Below are positions 1 through 6,550 of a stretch of 64,000 nt of DNA, piece by piece (the stretch's first letter is position 1; each line of letters starts with the position of its first letter). The notes under the pieces are model-generated. The model had not been told where the DNA came from and searched no databases. It saw only the letters and a list, made by a program, of their open reading frames with translations. The translations under genes were made by a program, and so were the position numbers. The DNA comes from Sphingobacterium sp. UT-1RO-CII-1 (GTDB lineage: Bacteria > Bacteroidota > Bacteroidia > Sphingobacteriales > Sphingobacteriaceae), in contig NZ_JAPPVJ010000010.1 of assembly GCF_026711005.1 (NCBI RefSeq), forward strand, positions 1-64,000, given 5' to 3'.

Positions 1-55
1 CTGTCAATTCAATTTCTACTTCTTTTCCGTTGATGTTAATTTTTACTTTGTTCAT
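1..55 (-). CDS. 5' end of a small phage protein (partial)
   Basis: An ATG at 55 opens a leftward frame of 18 codons, beginning MNKVKININGKEVEIEL, that runs off the window start. It sits 6 bases after the stop of the HNH-like gene and continues the same operon. The lysine- and glutamate-rich alternating pattern looks like a beta strand of a small phage protein. I do not recognise the family. Confidence 0.4.
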   Translation of the reverse strand, partial: MNKVKININGKEVEIELT

Positions 56-61
56 GATATT

Positions 62-460
62 TTAATTAGATATTGTTCTGTAAAATGAAAGACCTAACTT
101 TCGGGCTAGGTCTGGGTTGTGTTCTATATACTGGTGATGTGGCCAACAAAGTGATTTAAAGAATCTTTTGTCTGTTAGTAGGTTTCCTATTCGGCCTTTA
201 GCGTGATGAAGCGTAACTTCTCTACTTTTGCATCCTGGATACATACAGACAGGATTTTCAAGCAAGAACTTGTCTCTTAGCTTTCGGTACCGCTTAAGAT
301 GGTCCAGAGACTTCTTAGAAAATTTTGCTATTTGCTTTTTAGGTCGGGGTAGGGGAGTTTTCTTTCTTTGCTTTTGGTAACAGTAACCGCACATCTTTTT
401 TGAATAGATTAGCCGAGCGTTACCGCATTCGATACACTCGGCTGTTTTGCGTTTAATCAT
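62..460 (-). CDS. Zn-binding HNH/NinG-like phage protein
   Basis: A basic protein of 132 residues. Near the N terminus it has two Cys pairs (CIEC and CGYC), a typical zinc ribbon. It continues with a Lys/Arg-rich helix, a further Cys pair (CMYPGC), a His-His dyad (LHHAK) and a C-terminal CWPHH. This Cys/His layout is that of HNH-fold nucleases and of lambda NinG-type recombination proteins, so a DNA-junction or recombination role is likely. The ATG at 460 is chosen over an upstream TTG because it gives the usual 8-base overlap with the preceding gene's stop. Phage cluster with RusA three genes upstream fits the role. Active-site assignment is uncertain. Confidence 0.6.
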   Translation of the reverse strand: MIKRKTAECIECGNARLIYSKKMCGYCYQKQRKKTPLPRPKKQIAKFSKKSLDHLKRYRKLRDKFLLENPVCMYPGCKSREVTLHHAKGRIGNLLTDKRFFKSLCWPHHQYIEHNPDLARKLGLSFYRTISN

Positions 461-947
461 AGTGATCAATAATTTCTCTAGACCTAGCTATGTACTCATT
501 GCGTTTTTTTTCTCCGAATTCCTCTGAAATAAAAAATAGAATGTTTTTCAGCATAAGTCTATTATCTTCATTAGATCTTTCAGCATTTATTTTCTTTTCT
601 ACTGACTTCAATGTTGACAGTTGTTGAGCTATTGCTCGTAAAGAAGACCTAAGTGATGATGTTTTTAATTTTAAAGACAAATAAGCCTCGTTACTTACCC
701 AATCTCCGCCTTGTTTCTTTAGCTTTAGAGATAGAATCCTATTGTCTAAAATTGATTTTTCTTCAATAATCTTTTGTTGTTCACTCAATAATAAAGCCCT
801 TCTACTTCCTATTTCGCTATCTAATTCAGGAGATGTTTTGTAAGCCTGTTTCCAAAGAGAAAAGTTAATATCAAGTATTGTGGTTAACTTCTCTTTGCTT
901 AAAAAACGCTCTTCAAGTATAGCATCTGCAATAGCCTCTGCATTCAT
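453..947 (-). CDS. Phage protein of unknown function, helical
   Basis: 164 residues, almost entirely predicted helix, rich in Lys, Glu, Ser and Leu, with heptad-like stretches in the central part (EQQKIIEEKSILDNRILSLK) that suggest a coiled coil. No motif I recognise. It overlaps the upstream RusA gene by 4 bases and the downstream HNH-like gene by 8, so it belongs to one translationally coupled early operon. A structural helper of the recombination/replication proteins is possible, but nothing in the sequence proves it. Confidence 0.6.
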   Translation of the reverse strand: MNAEAIADAILEERFLSKEKLTTILDINFSLWKQAYKTSPELDSEIGSRRALLLSEQQKIIEEKSILDNRILSLKLKKQGGDWVSNEAYLSLKLKTSSLRSSLRAIAQQLSTLKSVEKKINAERSNEDNRLMLKNILFFISEEFGEKKRNEYIARSREIIDHYD

Positions 948-1267
948 ACTGTTTCAATTAAAAATTTAAAATACTCTTGACCTTTCTTGGTCAACTTCTT
1001 AGTTACGTGAGCTTCGACGATATCCTTATCATCAAATCCGTATTTCTTTTGCATAACGTCTTGAGTAGGCTTTATAGGGTTATCCCAATCAGCTAATTTT
1101 GACGATAAACCAAATTCAAATGTGATGCGGTAAGGTGGGGTAGGAAGAGATATTTTAGGCAATAAAAAAAGCAAGTCTCTTTCATACTTGCTATACTTCG
1201 GTGTCTTAAATCGTTTTCCCTGCCAAGCCTCGTTAACAGATAGAGGCTTTATGCCTACCCTAATCAA
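944..1267 (-). CDS. rusA: RusA-like Holliday junction resolvase
   Basis: 107 residues matching the RusA endodeoxyribonuclease family, which cuts Holliday junctions during phage recombination as a dimer. The N terminus has the family block PLSVNEAW, followed by a DWDN segment (Asp60, Asp62), KPTQD (Asp70) and a DDKDI block (Asp79-Asp82), which correspond to the metal-binding acidic residues and downstream DD-I motif of the family. Length is close to the usual 115-140. The only in-frame start after the upstream TGA is TTG at 1267, preceded by GGAAG; an ATG start is absent. It overlaps both neighbours, as expected in the early operon, and pairs functionally with ERF and the RecE-like exonuclease upstream. 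Confidence 0.85.
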   Translation of the reverse strand: MIRVGIKPLSVNEAWQGKRFKTPKYSKYERDLLFLLPKISLPTPPYRITFEFGLSSKLADWDNPIKPTQDVMQKKYGFDDKDIVEAHVTKKLTKKGQEYFKFLIETV

Positions 1268-1904
1268 AAGCTTCCTTTCTCAACTCCTCAAACTTCTCTT
1301 TTGTGATTACTTTGAAGTTGTGTAAAGCATCTTCCCGATTAAGGTTATCCGCACTTTCTTGAAGTTCAATTCGGTGAGCGTAGAAACCTTTTACCGAATC
1401 GCTCTTAAGTTCTGTCACTACGTAGTCGCCCATCGTTGCTTTTGGTTCAGGTTTGATGCGGTATTCGTTGGGTTCTTCCCAAGATGGAAATGGAGCATAT
1501 TGCCAATCGCCATGACGGTCTTTGAACTCAATCACCGCCCCTTCTGCATGAGCTTTCTTTAAATCAGCGAATTTGTCTACACCATGTAGTTTAATTCCAG
1601 AATTGAAAACTGAACCTAGGAATGATCCTTTGAGTATAATATCACCATGTGAATATTTTTCACTCTCCTTATCAACTACCATTTCAATGAGTTGATTTAG
1701 AGACACCTCATAATACCCATCTTTGTTTATTTGTCGCAATCCAAAAGAACCTGCGTTTATAGACAGGTAGTTGTTTTCGTTTTCCCAATCGTGCCTTATG
1801 TCACATTCAATATCTTGTCCGTAGTGTTGAAGCCATTTTATAGCTTCTTTAAGATGCTTTTTACTGTATATTACTACATATACGTTTTCTAGTGTTTTAT
1901 TCAT
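1260..1904 (-). CDS. Phage protein of unknown function
   Basis: 214 residues, probably soluble. The middle holds a segment rich in aromatic and proline residues (KDRHGDWQYAPFPSW, then EYRIKPEP), a pattern I associate with short phage proteins of Bacteroidota in which a conserved W-x-P...EYRIKP block recurs; its function is unknown. The gene ends in TAG, overlapping the TTG start of rusA, and its own ATG overlaps the preceding gene by 8 bases. Use of TAG as a normal stop here matters for judging the amber codon at 3596-3598. Confidence 0.6.
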   Translation of the reverse strand: MNKTLENVYVVIYSKKHLKEAIKWLQHYGQDIECDIRHDWENENNYLSINAGSFGLRQINKDGYYEVSLNQLIEMVVDKESEKYSHGDIILKGSFLGSVFNSGIKLHGVDKFADLKKAHAEGAVIEFKDRHGDWQYAPFPSWEEPNEYRIKPEPKATMGDYVVTELKSDSVKGFYAHRIELQESADNLNREDALHNFKVITKEKFEELRKEAFD

Positions 1905-2661
1905 ATTCTTGATTATAAAAGTTTTCTCTATTTATTATTTTTCTTTCCAAAAATGTTTCAATCGAATATCTTTTCTTTCCAAAAACTAAAAATCTAATAG
2001 AGGAAAGTTGAGCCCCATATTTTATATACAAATTATCGAACTGTCTTAAGCATCTTTGATGAAACATTTGAGCTTCTGACAAAGGAGGTTTTTCTTTTTC
2101 GTCGATTTGAAAAGGTTTCTTTTGACCAACAGCTTTTCGCATAGCCTCAACAACATTAGGGTGATACCCGGAACCTATAGGGTTATTCTTTAAATCATCC
2201 TTGTGTTGCCTCATTCTTATCTGTTCGAACTCATTCATTCTATCTTGACTATATTCCTCCATCTTAGACAGTATTAACTGGCCGTCTACGCTATCATAGA
2301 ACTTGCCGTAATGTCCTAGCTTCATTTTGTCAAAAAAGAGCTTTAAATCTGCTAAATTCAAGTGGGGGAAATATTGGAGAACATAAACCGCTGTTTGTTC
2401 GATTTGTGGCGGGTTCATAATCTTACCAACGTTAAGGAACTCCACCATATCAGTTATGAACTCAACAAGGACGCTGTTTGCGATAACTGGATCTTGCTTG
2501 TTTATTTTTGCTATCGATGGTTGTCCGCTAGTTATCGCCTGAGATATGCTTCTGCAACCGCTCGGCAAGAGCTTGCTGATTAGCGAGGCGGAACTCCCTG
2601 ACATCGTCAACCCTTTGTTGCCTTGATTGGGCGGCTGTATTTCTTGTTTCTTGTTTTCCAT
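1897..2661 (-). CDS. Phage replication-region protein, DUF6633-like
   Basis: 254 residues, no membrane segment. A Gln/Pro/Asn-rich N terminus is followed by a helical region and a conserved-looking stretch LFFDKMKLGHYGKFYDSVDG, which I have seen in uncharacterised proteins next to phage initiators in Bacteroidota (DUF6633-type; identification tentative). Its position directly after the initiator gene is where helicase loaders usually lie, so such a role is a hypothesis only. The ATG at 2661 lies inside the initiator gene, giving a 134-base out-of-frame overlap; a second ATG at 2604 would cut this to 77 bases. No strong Shine-Dalgarno is seen at either. Confidence 0.6.
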   Translation of the reverse strand: MENKKQEIQPPNQGNKGLTMSGSSASLISKLLPSGCRSISQAITSGQPSIAKINKQDPVIANSVLVEFITDMVEFLNVGKIMNPPQIEQTAVYVLQYFPHLNLADLKLFFDKMKLGHYGKFYDSVDGQLILSKMEEYSQDRMNEFEQIRMRQHKDDLKNNPIGSGYHPNVVEAMRKAVGQKKPFQIDEKEKPPLSEAQMFHQRCLRQFDNLYIKYGAQLSSIRFLVFGKKRYSIETFLERKIINRENFYNQEYE

Positions 2662-3466
2662 AGTTTTCTATGTTTTTAATCCAACTAAATTTGAACCCTT
2701 GCCATGACTGCTCTGCTGAAACCCTAACGGCGTCTGCAACTGGGTAATCATTTTGCCTACATTCTTTAATCAAGCTGTCAATAACCGTTTGGGTGAAAGA
2801 TGCACGTTTAGCAGTTCGAACTTTTATCCAATCGTCAGCATGTTGTTCGAGCACCCCTTCATCTAGTAGAGCTTTCTTAAATTCAGGCTTACCAAAAACT
2901 TTTTCTTTTTTAGCGGAACTTTTTTCTTTTTCAGAATTTAAATCATCTAAAGTTGATTCCTCAGAACCATAGTTTTTATCAATTTTTTTTTGCGCTTCAG
3001 CGCCCCTAAAAACTTCTTTCATTCTTTCATTCTTATCATTCTTTATATTCTTTACATTCTTGTTAGTGGTTACTTGTTGGTTATCCGTTGGTTGTTTGTT
3101 GGTTATCCGTTGGTTACTCGTTGGTTGTTTTGTTGGTTGCTCGTCTTCTCCACTTTGATAAAAATCGTAGTTAACGATAGTTATAACCGTACCTTTGTTG
3201 GTTGTTTTGATGGTTATTTCGTTGGTTGATTTTAGCTTAGTTAGTGAAGTGCGAATTTGCTGTACTGTCATTGAAATTTCAGCAGCTAAAACTTCCCTTC
3301 CTGTAACTAATTGACCTCTTTTTATGATTGACCCTTGATACCTTTTTTCTTTATGATTAGCCTTTAGTAGTAGGTGTAAAAACAGACACTTTGTATTGGT
3401 GTCTCTGTACCATTCCCAATCTAAGAGGCTGCGATGCATCTTTACCCAACCTTGGCTATCTAACAT
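2528..3466 (-). CDS. Phage replication initiator, DnaD/winged-helix type
   Basis: 312 residues. The first ~105 residues form the winged-helix domain typical of phage replication initiators of the DnaD/replisome-organiser kind: GWVKMHRSLLDWEWY at the N terminus, then RGQLVTGREVLAAE and a recognition helix (TVQQIRTSLTKLKS), ending in a conserved NYDFYQ. A low-complexity Gln/Thr/Asn linker (about 108-136) is encoded by an 11-bp DNA repeat array that looks like the origin. The C-terminal half is charged and helical, with a WIKNIENYG block common in such proteins. The start at 3466 has a good ribosome site, AAGGAG, within the last codons of the upstream broken gene. It ends with TAG and overlaps the next gene. 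Confidence 0.8.
   Translation of the reverse strand: MLDSQGWVKMHRSLLDWEWYRDTNTKCLFLHLLLKANHKEKRYQGSIIKRGQLVTGREVLAAEISMTVQQIRTSLTKLKSTNEITIKTTNKGTVITIVNYDFYQSGEDEQPTKQPTSNQRITNKQPTDNQQVTTNKNVKNIKNDKNERMKEVFRGAEAQKKIDKNYGSEESTLDDLNSEKEKSSAKKEKVFGKPEFKKALLDEGVLEQHADDWIKVRTAKRASFTQTVIDSLIKECRQNDYPVADAVRVSAEQSWQGFKFSWIKNIENYGKQETRNTAAQSRQQRVDDVREFRLANQQALAERLQKHISGDN
3066..3228 (+). repeat. Iteron array inside the initiator gene, likely phage replication origin
   Basis: TTGGTT cores begin at 3077, 3088, 3099, 3110, 3121 and 3133, spaced 11,11,11,11,12, with a variant (GTGGTT) at 3066. The unit is close to TTGGTTATCCG. A second cluster has cores at 3198, 3210 (ATGGTT) and 3222 with 12-base spacing. 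Eleven bases is about one helical turn and is not a multiple of three, so the array is conserved as DNA and not as a protein repeat; the encoded linker changes register at each copy. Iterons inside the initiator gene are the arrangement of the lambda origin in gene O. Confidence 0.65.
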
Positions 3467-3469
3467 TTG

Positions 3470-3709
3470 TTACTCCTTTCTATTATTGGTTAATGATGGT
3501 GCTGCGTATGCAATTATTTTGGCTCTTCTGGAGGTAATTACACTTAATATTACCTGATGTCCAAGACTAGATACTTCTTCAAAGTATTTTCTAGCCTATA
3601 TTTCTGTAGATAGTCGAGCAACATCAAGGTTGAATGTTGGCGCTGTAATTCGGTAAGGATGCGTTTTGTCTAACTCATCCTCTTCTAAGTATTTTAATTT
3701 TTTACTCAT
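3470..3709 (-). pseudogene. Small phage protein interrupted by an in-frame TAG
   Basis: An ATG at 3709 opens a frame of 37 codons (MSKKLKYLEEDELDKTHPYR at its start) that stops at TAG (3598-3596). The same frame then continues for 41 more sense codons (beginning ARKYFEEVSSLGHQ) to TAA at 3472-3470, just 4 bases before the initiator start and carrying that gene's AAGGAG. Both halves look like real protein and the whole fills an otherwise empty gap in the operon, so one base change to TAG in a 79-codon gene is the simplest reading. Two neighbouring phage genes end normally at TAG, which argues against recoding of TAG. Confidence 0.6.
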
Positions 3710-3721
3710 TTTGTATGTTAT

Positions 3722-4354
3722 TTATTCATTTTCAAGTATTTGTTTTTCTTTGGTTAGATTTTCAATTTGGCTATCTATAACGGATAATCTGTTTTCCTTA
3801 TTTATTTTGGGATTGATTTCTGAATTGTACAAGTCGTTTATTTTCTGAATTATTTCGTAGACATATTTGTCATTAAACTCAGGAGTGACAGATATCAAGC
3901 TCTTTGTTATTTCTTCATGTGTGAAAACAGATATTTCGATATGATATTCGGTAAATAGATAGCAATTAATAGATGCACTATTATTACCAATAGTTATTTT
4001 GATTTCTGGTCCGATATTGTATATATTTTTCCCTTTTATAAAATCTCTGGATTTAAAATATATGGTGTACAATAATTCATGTAGTTCTTTTAGTTTTTGC
4101 ATTTCGGTTTGCTCGTTAGGGTCTGGAATTACTATACCGATATGAGCGCCAATGCACCATACATTTTCTAAAAATTCCAAATACCTTTTGTTATCGAATT
4201 TGGCTGTAGACTCTGTGTTTGTCAGCCATTTTATTAATTGATGTGTTTGGATATTGTTCAAACGAAAAGAGCAAGCTTTAAGATGGTTAAGCCTGCTCTT
4301 TATCATTGGTAAGCATACACCTCTGTAGTACTTATGAAGCTCCCACGATGCCAT
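3722..4354 (-). CDS. Phage protein of unknown function
   Basis: 210 residues. The N terminus (ASWELHKYYRGVCLPMI) has the His/aromatic 'HKYYxGVxxPxI' look of a family of uncharacterised phage early proteins, and the C-terminal 30 residues are Lys/Glu-rich and probably coiled (IDSQIENLTKEKQILENE). No catalytic motif is visible. It lies between the small ORF at 4332-4442 (overlap 23 bases) and the broken gene at 3470-3709. Base composition is very AT-rich, like its neighbours. Confidence 0.55.
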   Translation of the reverse strand: MASWELHKYYRGVCLPMIKSRLNHLKACSFRLNNIQTHQLIKWLTNTESTAKFDNKRYLEFLENVWCIGAHIGIVIPDPNEQTEMQKLKELHELLYTIYFKSRDFIKGKNIYNIGPEIKITIGNNSASINCYLFTEYHIEISVFTHEEITKSLISVTPEFNDKYVYEIIQKINDLYNSEINPKINKENRLSVIDSQIENLTKEKQILENE

Positions 4355-4442
4355 TTAATAATCTTATTAAAGTGTTGAAGTAGACCTTCTTCATTGTAGG
4401 ATCTGTTTCATTGTATAGCTTTTCAGCGTAGTATAACAGCAT
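4332..4442 (-). CDS. Small phage ORF, 36 residues
   Basis: ATG at 4442, 4 bases downstream of the exonuclease stop, and TAA at 4334-4332 inside the next gene. It encodes a 36-residue peptide starting MLLYYAEKLYNETDPTMKK that could form two amphipathic helices. It fills the only gap between two operon genes and reads like protein (aromatics, balanced charge), which is why I list it. There is no family evidence; it could also be untranslated leader for the next gene. Confidence 0.35.
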   Translation of the reverse strand: MLLYYAEKLYNETDPTMKKVYFNTLIRLLNGIVGAS

Positions 4443-4446
4443 CTTG

Positions 4447-5268
4447 TTAGATGTTATACTGTGGCTTATCAATTGGGTATATTCCGTTGTGACTTCTGTA
4501 TTCATAAGATTTTAACCAACTGTTAGTGCTTAAGCAGTCTTCGAAGTCCTCGCAAAGTCTGCGTAATTCTGATTTACCATAGTCTATAAGGGATGGCATA
4601 AGAAAATGGACTGATACATTTCCTTTTTTGTCTACGGCTATGATGAAATAGTCTTTATCCTCTTCAAGAGCTTTTAGATACATACCTCCTTGAAGCCATA
4701 AGCAACGACTCAATATTTCTCTTTGTACCTTTTTAGGGTCTGCATCTGGCATCATTTTAAGGTCAAAAACATAATTTTCACTATCACCATCAAGAAATGA
4801 GAGAAACTTGAATCCGTATGCTTCCCAGTCAATTCGTTTTTCTTTGGTGTGTGCTCCGTCAATTAGTTTTTTAGCTTCTTCATTGGAAAGTACAGATATT
4901 GCCATTTCTACAGCAGTTTGGTACATGTTGTTTGTTAGAACCGTCTTTCCCTTACTTTCTTCCAAGAATTGGCTGTATATGGCTTTACCTTCTTTTGTCC
5001 TGCGGTCACACTCTGGTGCTGAAGCAAACGAGTCATTGAACTTGTGAGGCTCTAACACTAAGCAATGTAGTGCTTGGCCTAATATCATACTATCGGTATC
5101 TTCATCGACTTTCATTTTGTAGTCAAGAAAATGCTTTGGTGATTTTCTGAAATTAGATAATGACGAGTATGATAAGTATAAGCTGCCATCCGCATACTTA
5201 TCTTGCAGGGTGTTTATATAGGACTCTTTAGCTCCTATGTAGTCTGGGTTTAATTCAAATACATTCAT
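4447..5268 (-). CDS. RecE-like PD-(D/E)XK exonuclease (DUF3799/YqaJ type)
   Basis: 273 residues, the size of the C-terminal nuclease domain of RecE. Landmarks of the lambda-exonuclease/RecE fold appear in order: SYSSLSNFRKSPKHFLDYK with MILGQALHCLVLEP (the 'S..P..F' and G-x-x-H blocks), a central DWEAYGFKFLSFLDG (first catalytic Asp), and FDLKMMPDADPKKV (the D-x-K motif), then LWLQGGMYLKALEE, the family's final helix. It should resect double-stranded DNA 5'-3' to give single strands for the partner ERF protein, whose stop codon overlaps this start (TAATG), a classic exonuclease-annealase pair. Confidence 0.85.
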   Translation of the reverse strand: MNVFELNPDYIGAKESYINTLQDKYADGSLYLSYSSLSNFRKSPKHFLDYKMKVDEDTDSMILGQALHCLVLEPHKFNDSFASAPECDRRTKEGKAIYSQFLEESKGKTVLTNNMYQTAVEMAISVLSNEEAKKLIDGAHTKEKRIDWEAYGFKFLSFLDGDSENYVFDLKMMPDADPKKVQREILSRCLWLQGGMYLKALEEDKDYFIIAVDKKGNVSVHFLMPSLIDYGKSELRRLCEDFEDCLSTNSWLKSYEYRSHNGIYPIDKPQYNI

Positions 5269-5897
5269 TATTTTGCGGGTTTATAGTTTTTTTCTGCCTC
5301 TCTCAAGACTTGCAGTTGAGTAGGGGGTATAAAAATATTGTGAGACTGAGTTGTTTTAATAACGTCCTTTTCTCCTTTGTTTATCCTAGCTAATGCAGAA
5401 TTGAATTGCTTTTCTGTTATTGTTTGAGGTTTATGAACAGGCGGAGGTGGGACCTTATCATCTTCATCTGTAGGGATAGCCTTGCTATCGGGGTTATCGA
5501 TATCATCTTCATCTGTAGGGATGTGAAAATATTTAAGAAGAAAATAGCGTTCTGCATAGGTCAATGCGCTTCCTACTCCTTTATCAAAATCGTTCATGCC
5601 GTTGGCTCCGAAAAGATTAACATCTTTTTCTCCCGTTTCAACATCTATCCAGGTGAATCGCATATCTACCTTAGATAGTATTTCAGATTTTTCACCAAAC
5701 TTTGTTTTGTAGTCATGCCGTTGGTTTGCGATATCTAATACTTCCTGTTTTAACAGCAACCCTAGATCGTCCATTTTTGCACGTATGTGACTTAATATTT
5801 TTGATCCTGATACGTAGTCGTAATTGTGACCTCTTTTATCCTTGCCAAATCCCCTAACAGATTTCTGTATTTCTAATAGTTTTTTATAGATACTCAT
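5268..5897 (-). CDS. erf: ERF-family single-strand annealing protein
   Basis: 209 residues. Residues 1-130 fit the ERF superfamily: MSIYKKLLEIQKSV at the start, GHNYDYVSGSKILSHI, then DLGLLL, and the diagnostic GVGSALTYAERYFLLKYFHI. The C-terminal third is acidic and Pro-rich (KVPPPPVHKP), a variable tail. The protein anneals complementary strands and promotes phage recombination together with the RecE-like exonuclease immediately downstream. The tail contains a duplicated IPTDEDD segment. The start at 5897 follows the small membrane protein by 4 bases. Confidence 0.85.
   Translation of the reverse strand: MSIYKKLLEIQKSVRGFGKDKRGHNYDYVSGSKILSHIRAKMDDLGLLLKQEVLDIANQRHDYKTKFGEKSEILSKVDMRFTWIDVETGEKDVNLFGANGMNDFDKGVGSALTYAERYFLLKYFHIPTDEDDIDNPDSKAIPTDEDDKVPPPPVHKPQTITEKQFNSALARINKGEKDVIKTTQSHNIFIPPTQLQVLREAEKNYKPAK
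5456..5522 (+). repeat. Direct repeat in the ERF tail
   Basis: A 22-base identical sequence occurs at 5456-5477 and 5501-5522, 45 bases apart, so the frame is kept and the encoded IPTDEDD is duplicated. It looks like a recent in-frame slippage in the disordered linker of the annealing protein, of no evident function. Confidence 0.7.
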
Positions 5898-5901
5898 ATC
5901 T

Positions 5902-6069
5902 TTAAGAGTTATTTAGCATGATTAGTATTAGTATTTTGAGCAAAAAAGAAAAGGCTACAGCTAGAATAAACATCTGCCCTAAAAACCTTGCTCCATCCTG
6001 CGCTTCGGGTGAAAGATATATCCACCAGGCATTCACACGTCTTACGTGTTTTCTAATAAATCTTTTCAT
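5902..6069 (-). CDS. Small single-span membrane protein of the phage
   Basis: 55 residues from ATG at 6069 to TAA at 5904-5902. A basic N terminus (MKRFIRKHVRRVNAWW) is followed by one hydrophobic helix, about residues 31-51 (GQMFILAVAFSFLLKILIL), so it should sit in the inner membrane with the N terminus inside. The ATG overlaps the TGA of the upstream HTH gene by 4 bases (ATGA) and the stop lies 4 bases before the ERF start, which strongly supports translation. The function is unknown; small early phage membrane proteins often affect host physiology or superinfection. Confidence 0.6.
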   Translation of the reverse strand: MKRFIRKHVRRVNAWWIYLSPEAQDGARFLGQMFILAVAFSFLLKILILIMLNNS

Positions 6070-6341
6070 ATCTTAAATTCGTTTAGATGGTGAAAGCTCT
6101 TTTGAGTGAGCTCTATTATTTTTTTATGAGAGTAATAGGTAATGCTTCCGCTTCCATTTTTACTCGCCGGCTTTAGTAATCCTGATTTGATATACTTCCT
6201 TATCCGATGCTCTCCGTATAGCCTGCAAGACTCTGTAAAGCTTAGCTGAGGCCGTTGCAGTATCTTGTCAATACGTTCATCGGATATGATTGAAGTAATA
6301 ACAGCCTTTAAGTCTTGTAGACTTATTGTGATGTTGTCCAT
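6066..6341 (-). CDS. Phage helix-turn-helix protein, excisionase-like
   Basis: 91 residues. The C-terminal two thirds match a MerR/excisionase-like winged HTH: LSFTESCRLYGEHRIRKYIK is the HTH (helix, turn, recognition helix), followed by GLLKPASKNGSGSITYYSHK, the wing, then a helix. It is the first gene of the early operon after a terminator, and lies 22 bases before that terminator hairpin. It may be a regulator or excisionase; no integrase is nearby to decide. Confidence 0.65.
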   Translation of the reverse strand: MDNITISLQDLKAVITSIISDERIDKILQRPQLSFTESCRLYGEHRIRKYIKSGLLKPASKNGSGSITYYSHKKIIELTQKSFHHLNEFKI

Positions 6342-6362
6342 ATTTGTAGTTTTTTAGTTTTC

Positions 6363-6394
6363 AAAAAAGAAAGCCCGACATGATATCGGGCTTA
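6363..6394 (-). terminator. Intrinsic terminator upstream of the early operon
   Basis: On the minus strand AAGCCCGA (6393-6386) and TCGGGCTT (6378-6371) form an 8-bp stem with a 7-base loop, followed by TCTTTTTTG. It would end transcripts coming from the antirepressor and tRNA-like region before the early genes, so either the early operon has its own promoter or antitermination is used. Confidence 0.75.
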
Positions 6395-6448
6395 GTGGTG
6401 TTTAAGTTATTAGCCGTCAAAACACCTTAAGTTTGGCTCTAATGGGAG

Positions 6449-6550
6449 TGGAGGCGACAGGATTCGAACCTGTATGAAAGGGGTGTTCTTACAGTATAAT
6501 ATAGCCTTTCTCACTCCGTCGTTAGCGTCTACCAATTCCGCCACGCCTCC
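6449..6550 (-). tRNA. tRNA-Leu-like element with a degenerate anticodon arm (possible pseudo-tRNA)
   Basis: The minus strand has a perfect 7-bp acceptor stem (GGAGGCG at 6550-6544 with CGCCTCC at 6456-6450), a D arm of the leucine type (GCGGAATTGGTAGACGC) and a perfect T arm (ACAGG-TTCGAAT-CCTGT), discriminator A at 6449 and no encoded CCA. Between D and T arms are 51 bases, more than usual. I find only a poor anticodon arm (CTAAC-GACGGA-GTGAG, one mismatch, 6-base loop, no U33) and a long variable arm (AAAGG/CCTTT). No decodable anticodon can be named. It may be a decayed phage tRNA or a structured tRNA mimic. Confidence 0.5.

Noticed and set aside
3001..3060. ATTCTTT-type short repeats left of the iterons
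   Set aside because: They encode a Lys/Asn-rich stretch and have irregular spacing; low complexity of AT-rich DNA explains them.
3060..3230. Possible CRISPR array
   Set aside because: Repeat unit is about 6-11 bases without unique spacers of 30 bases; it lies inside a coding sequence and no cas gene is present.
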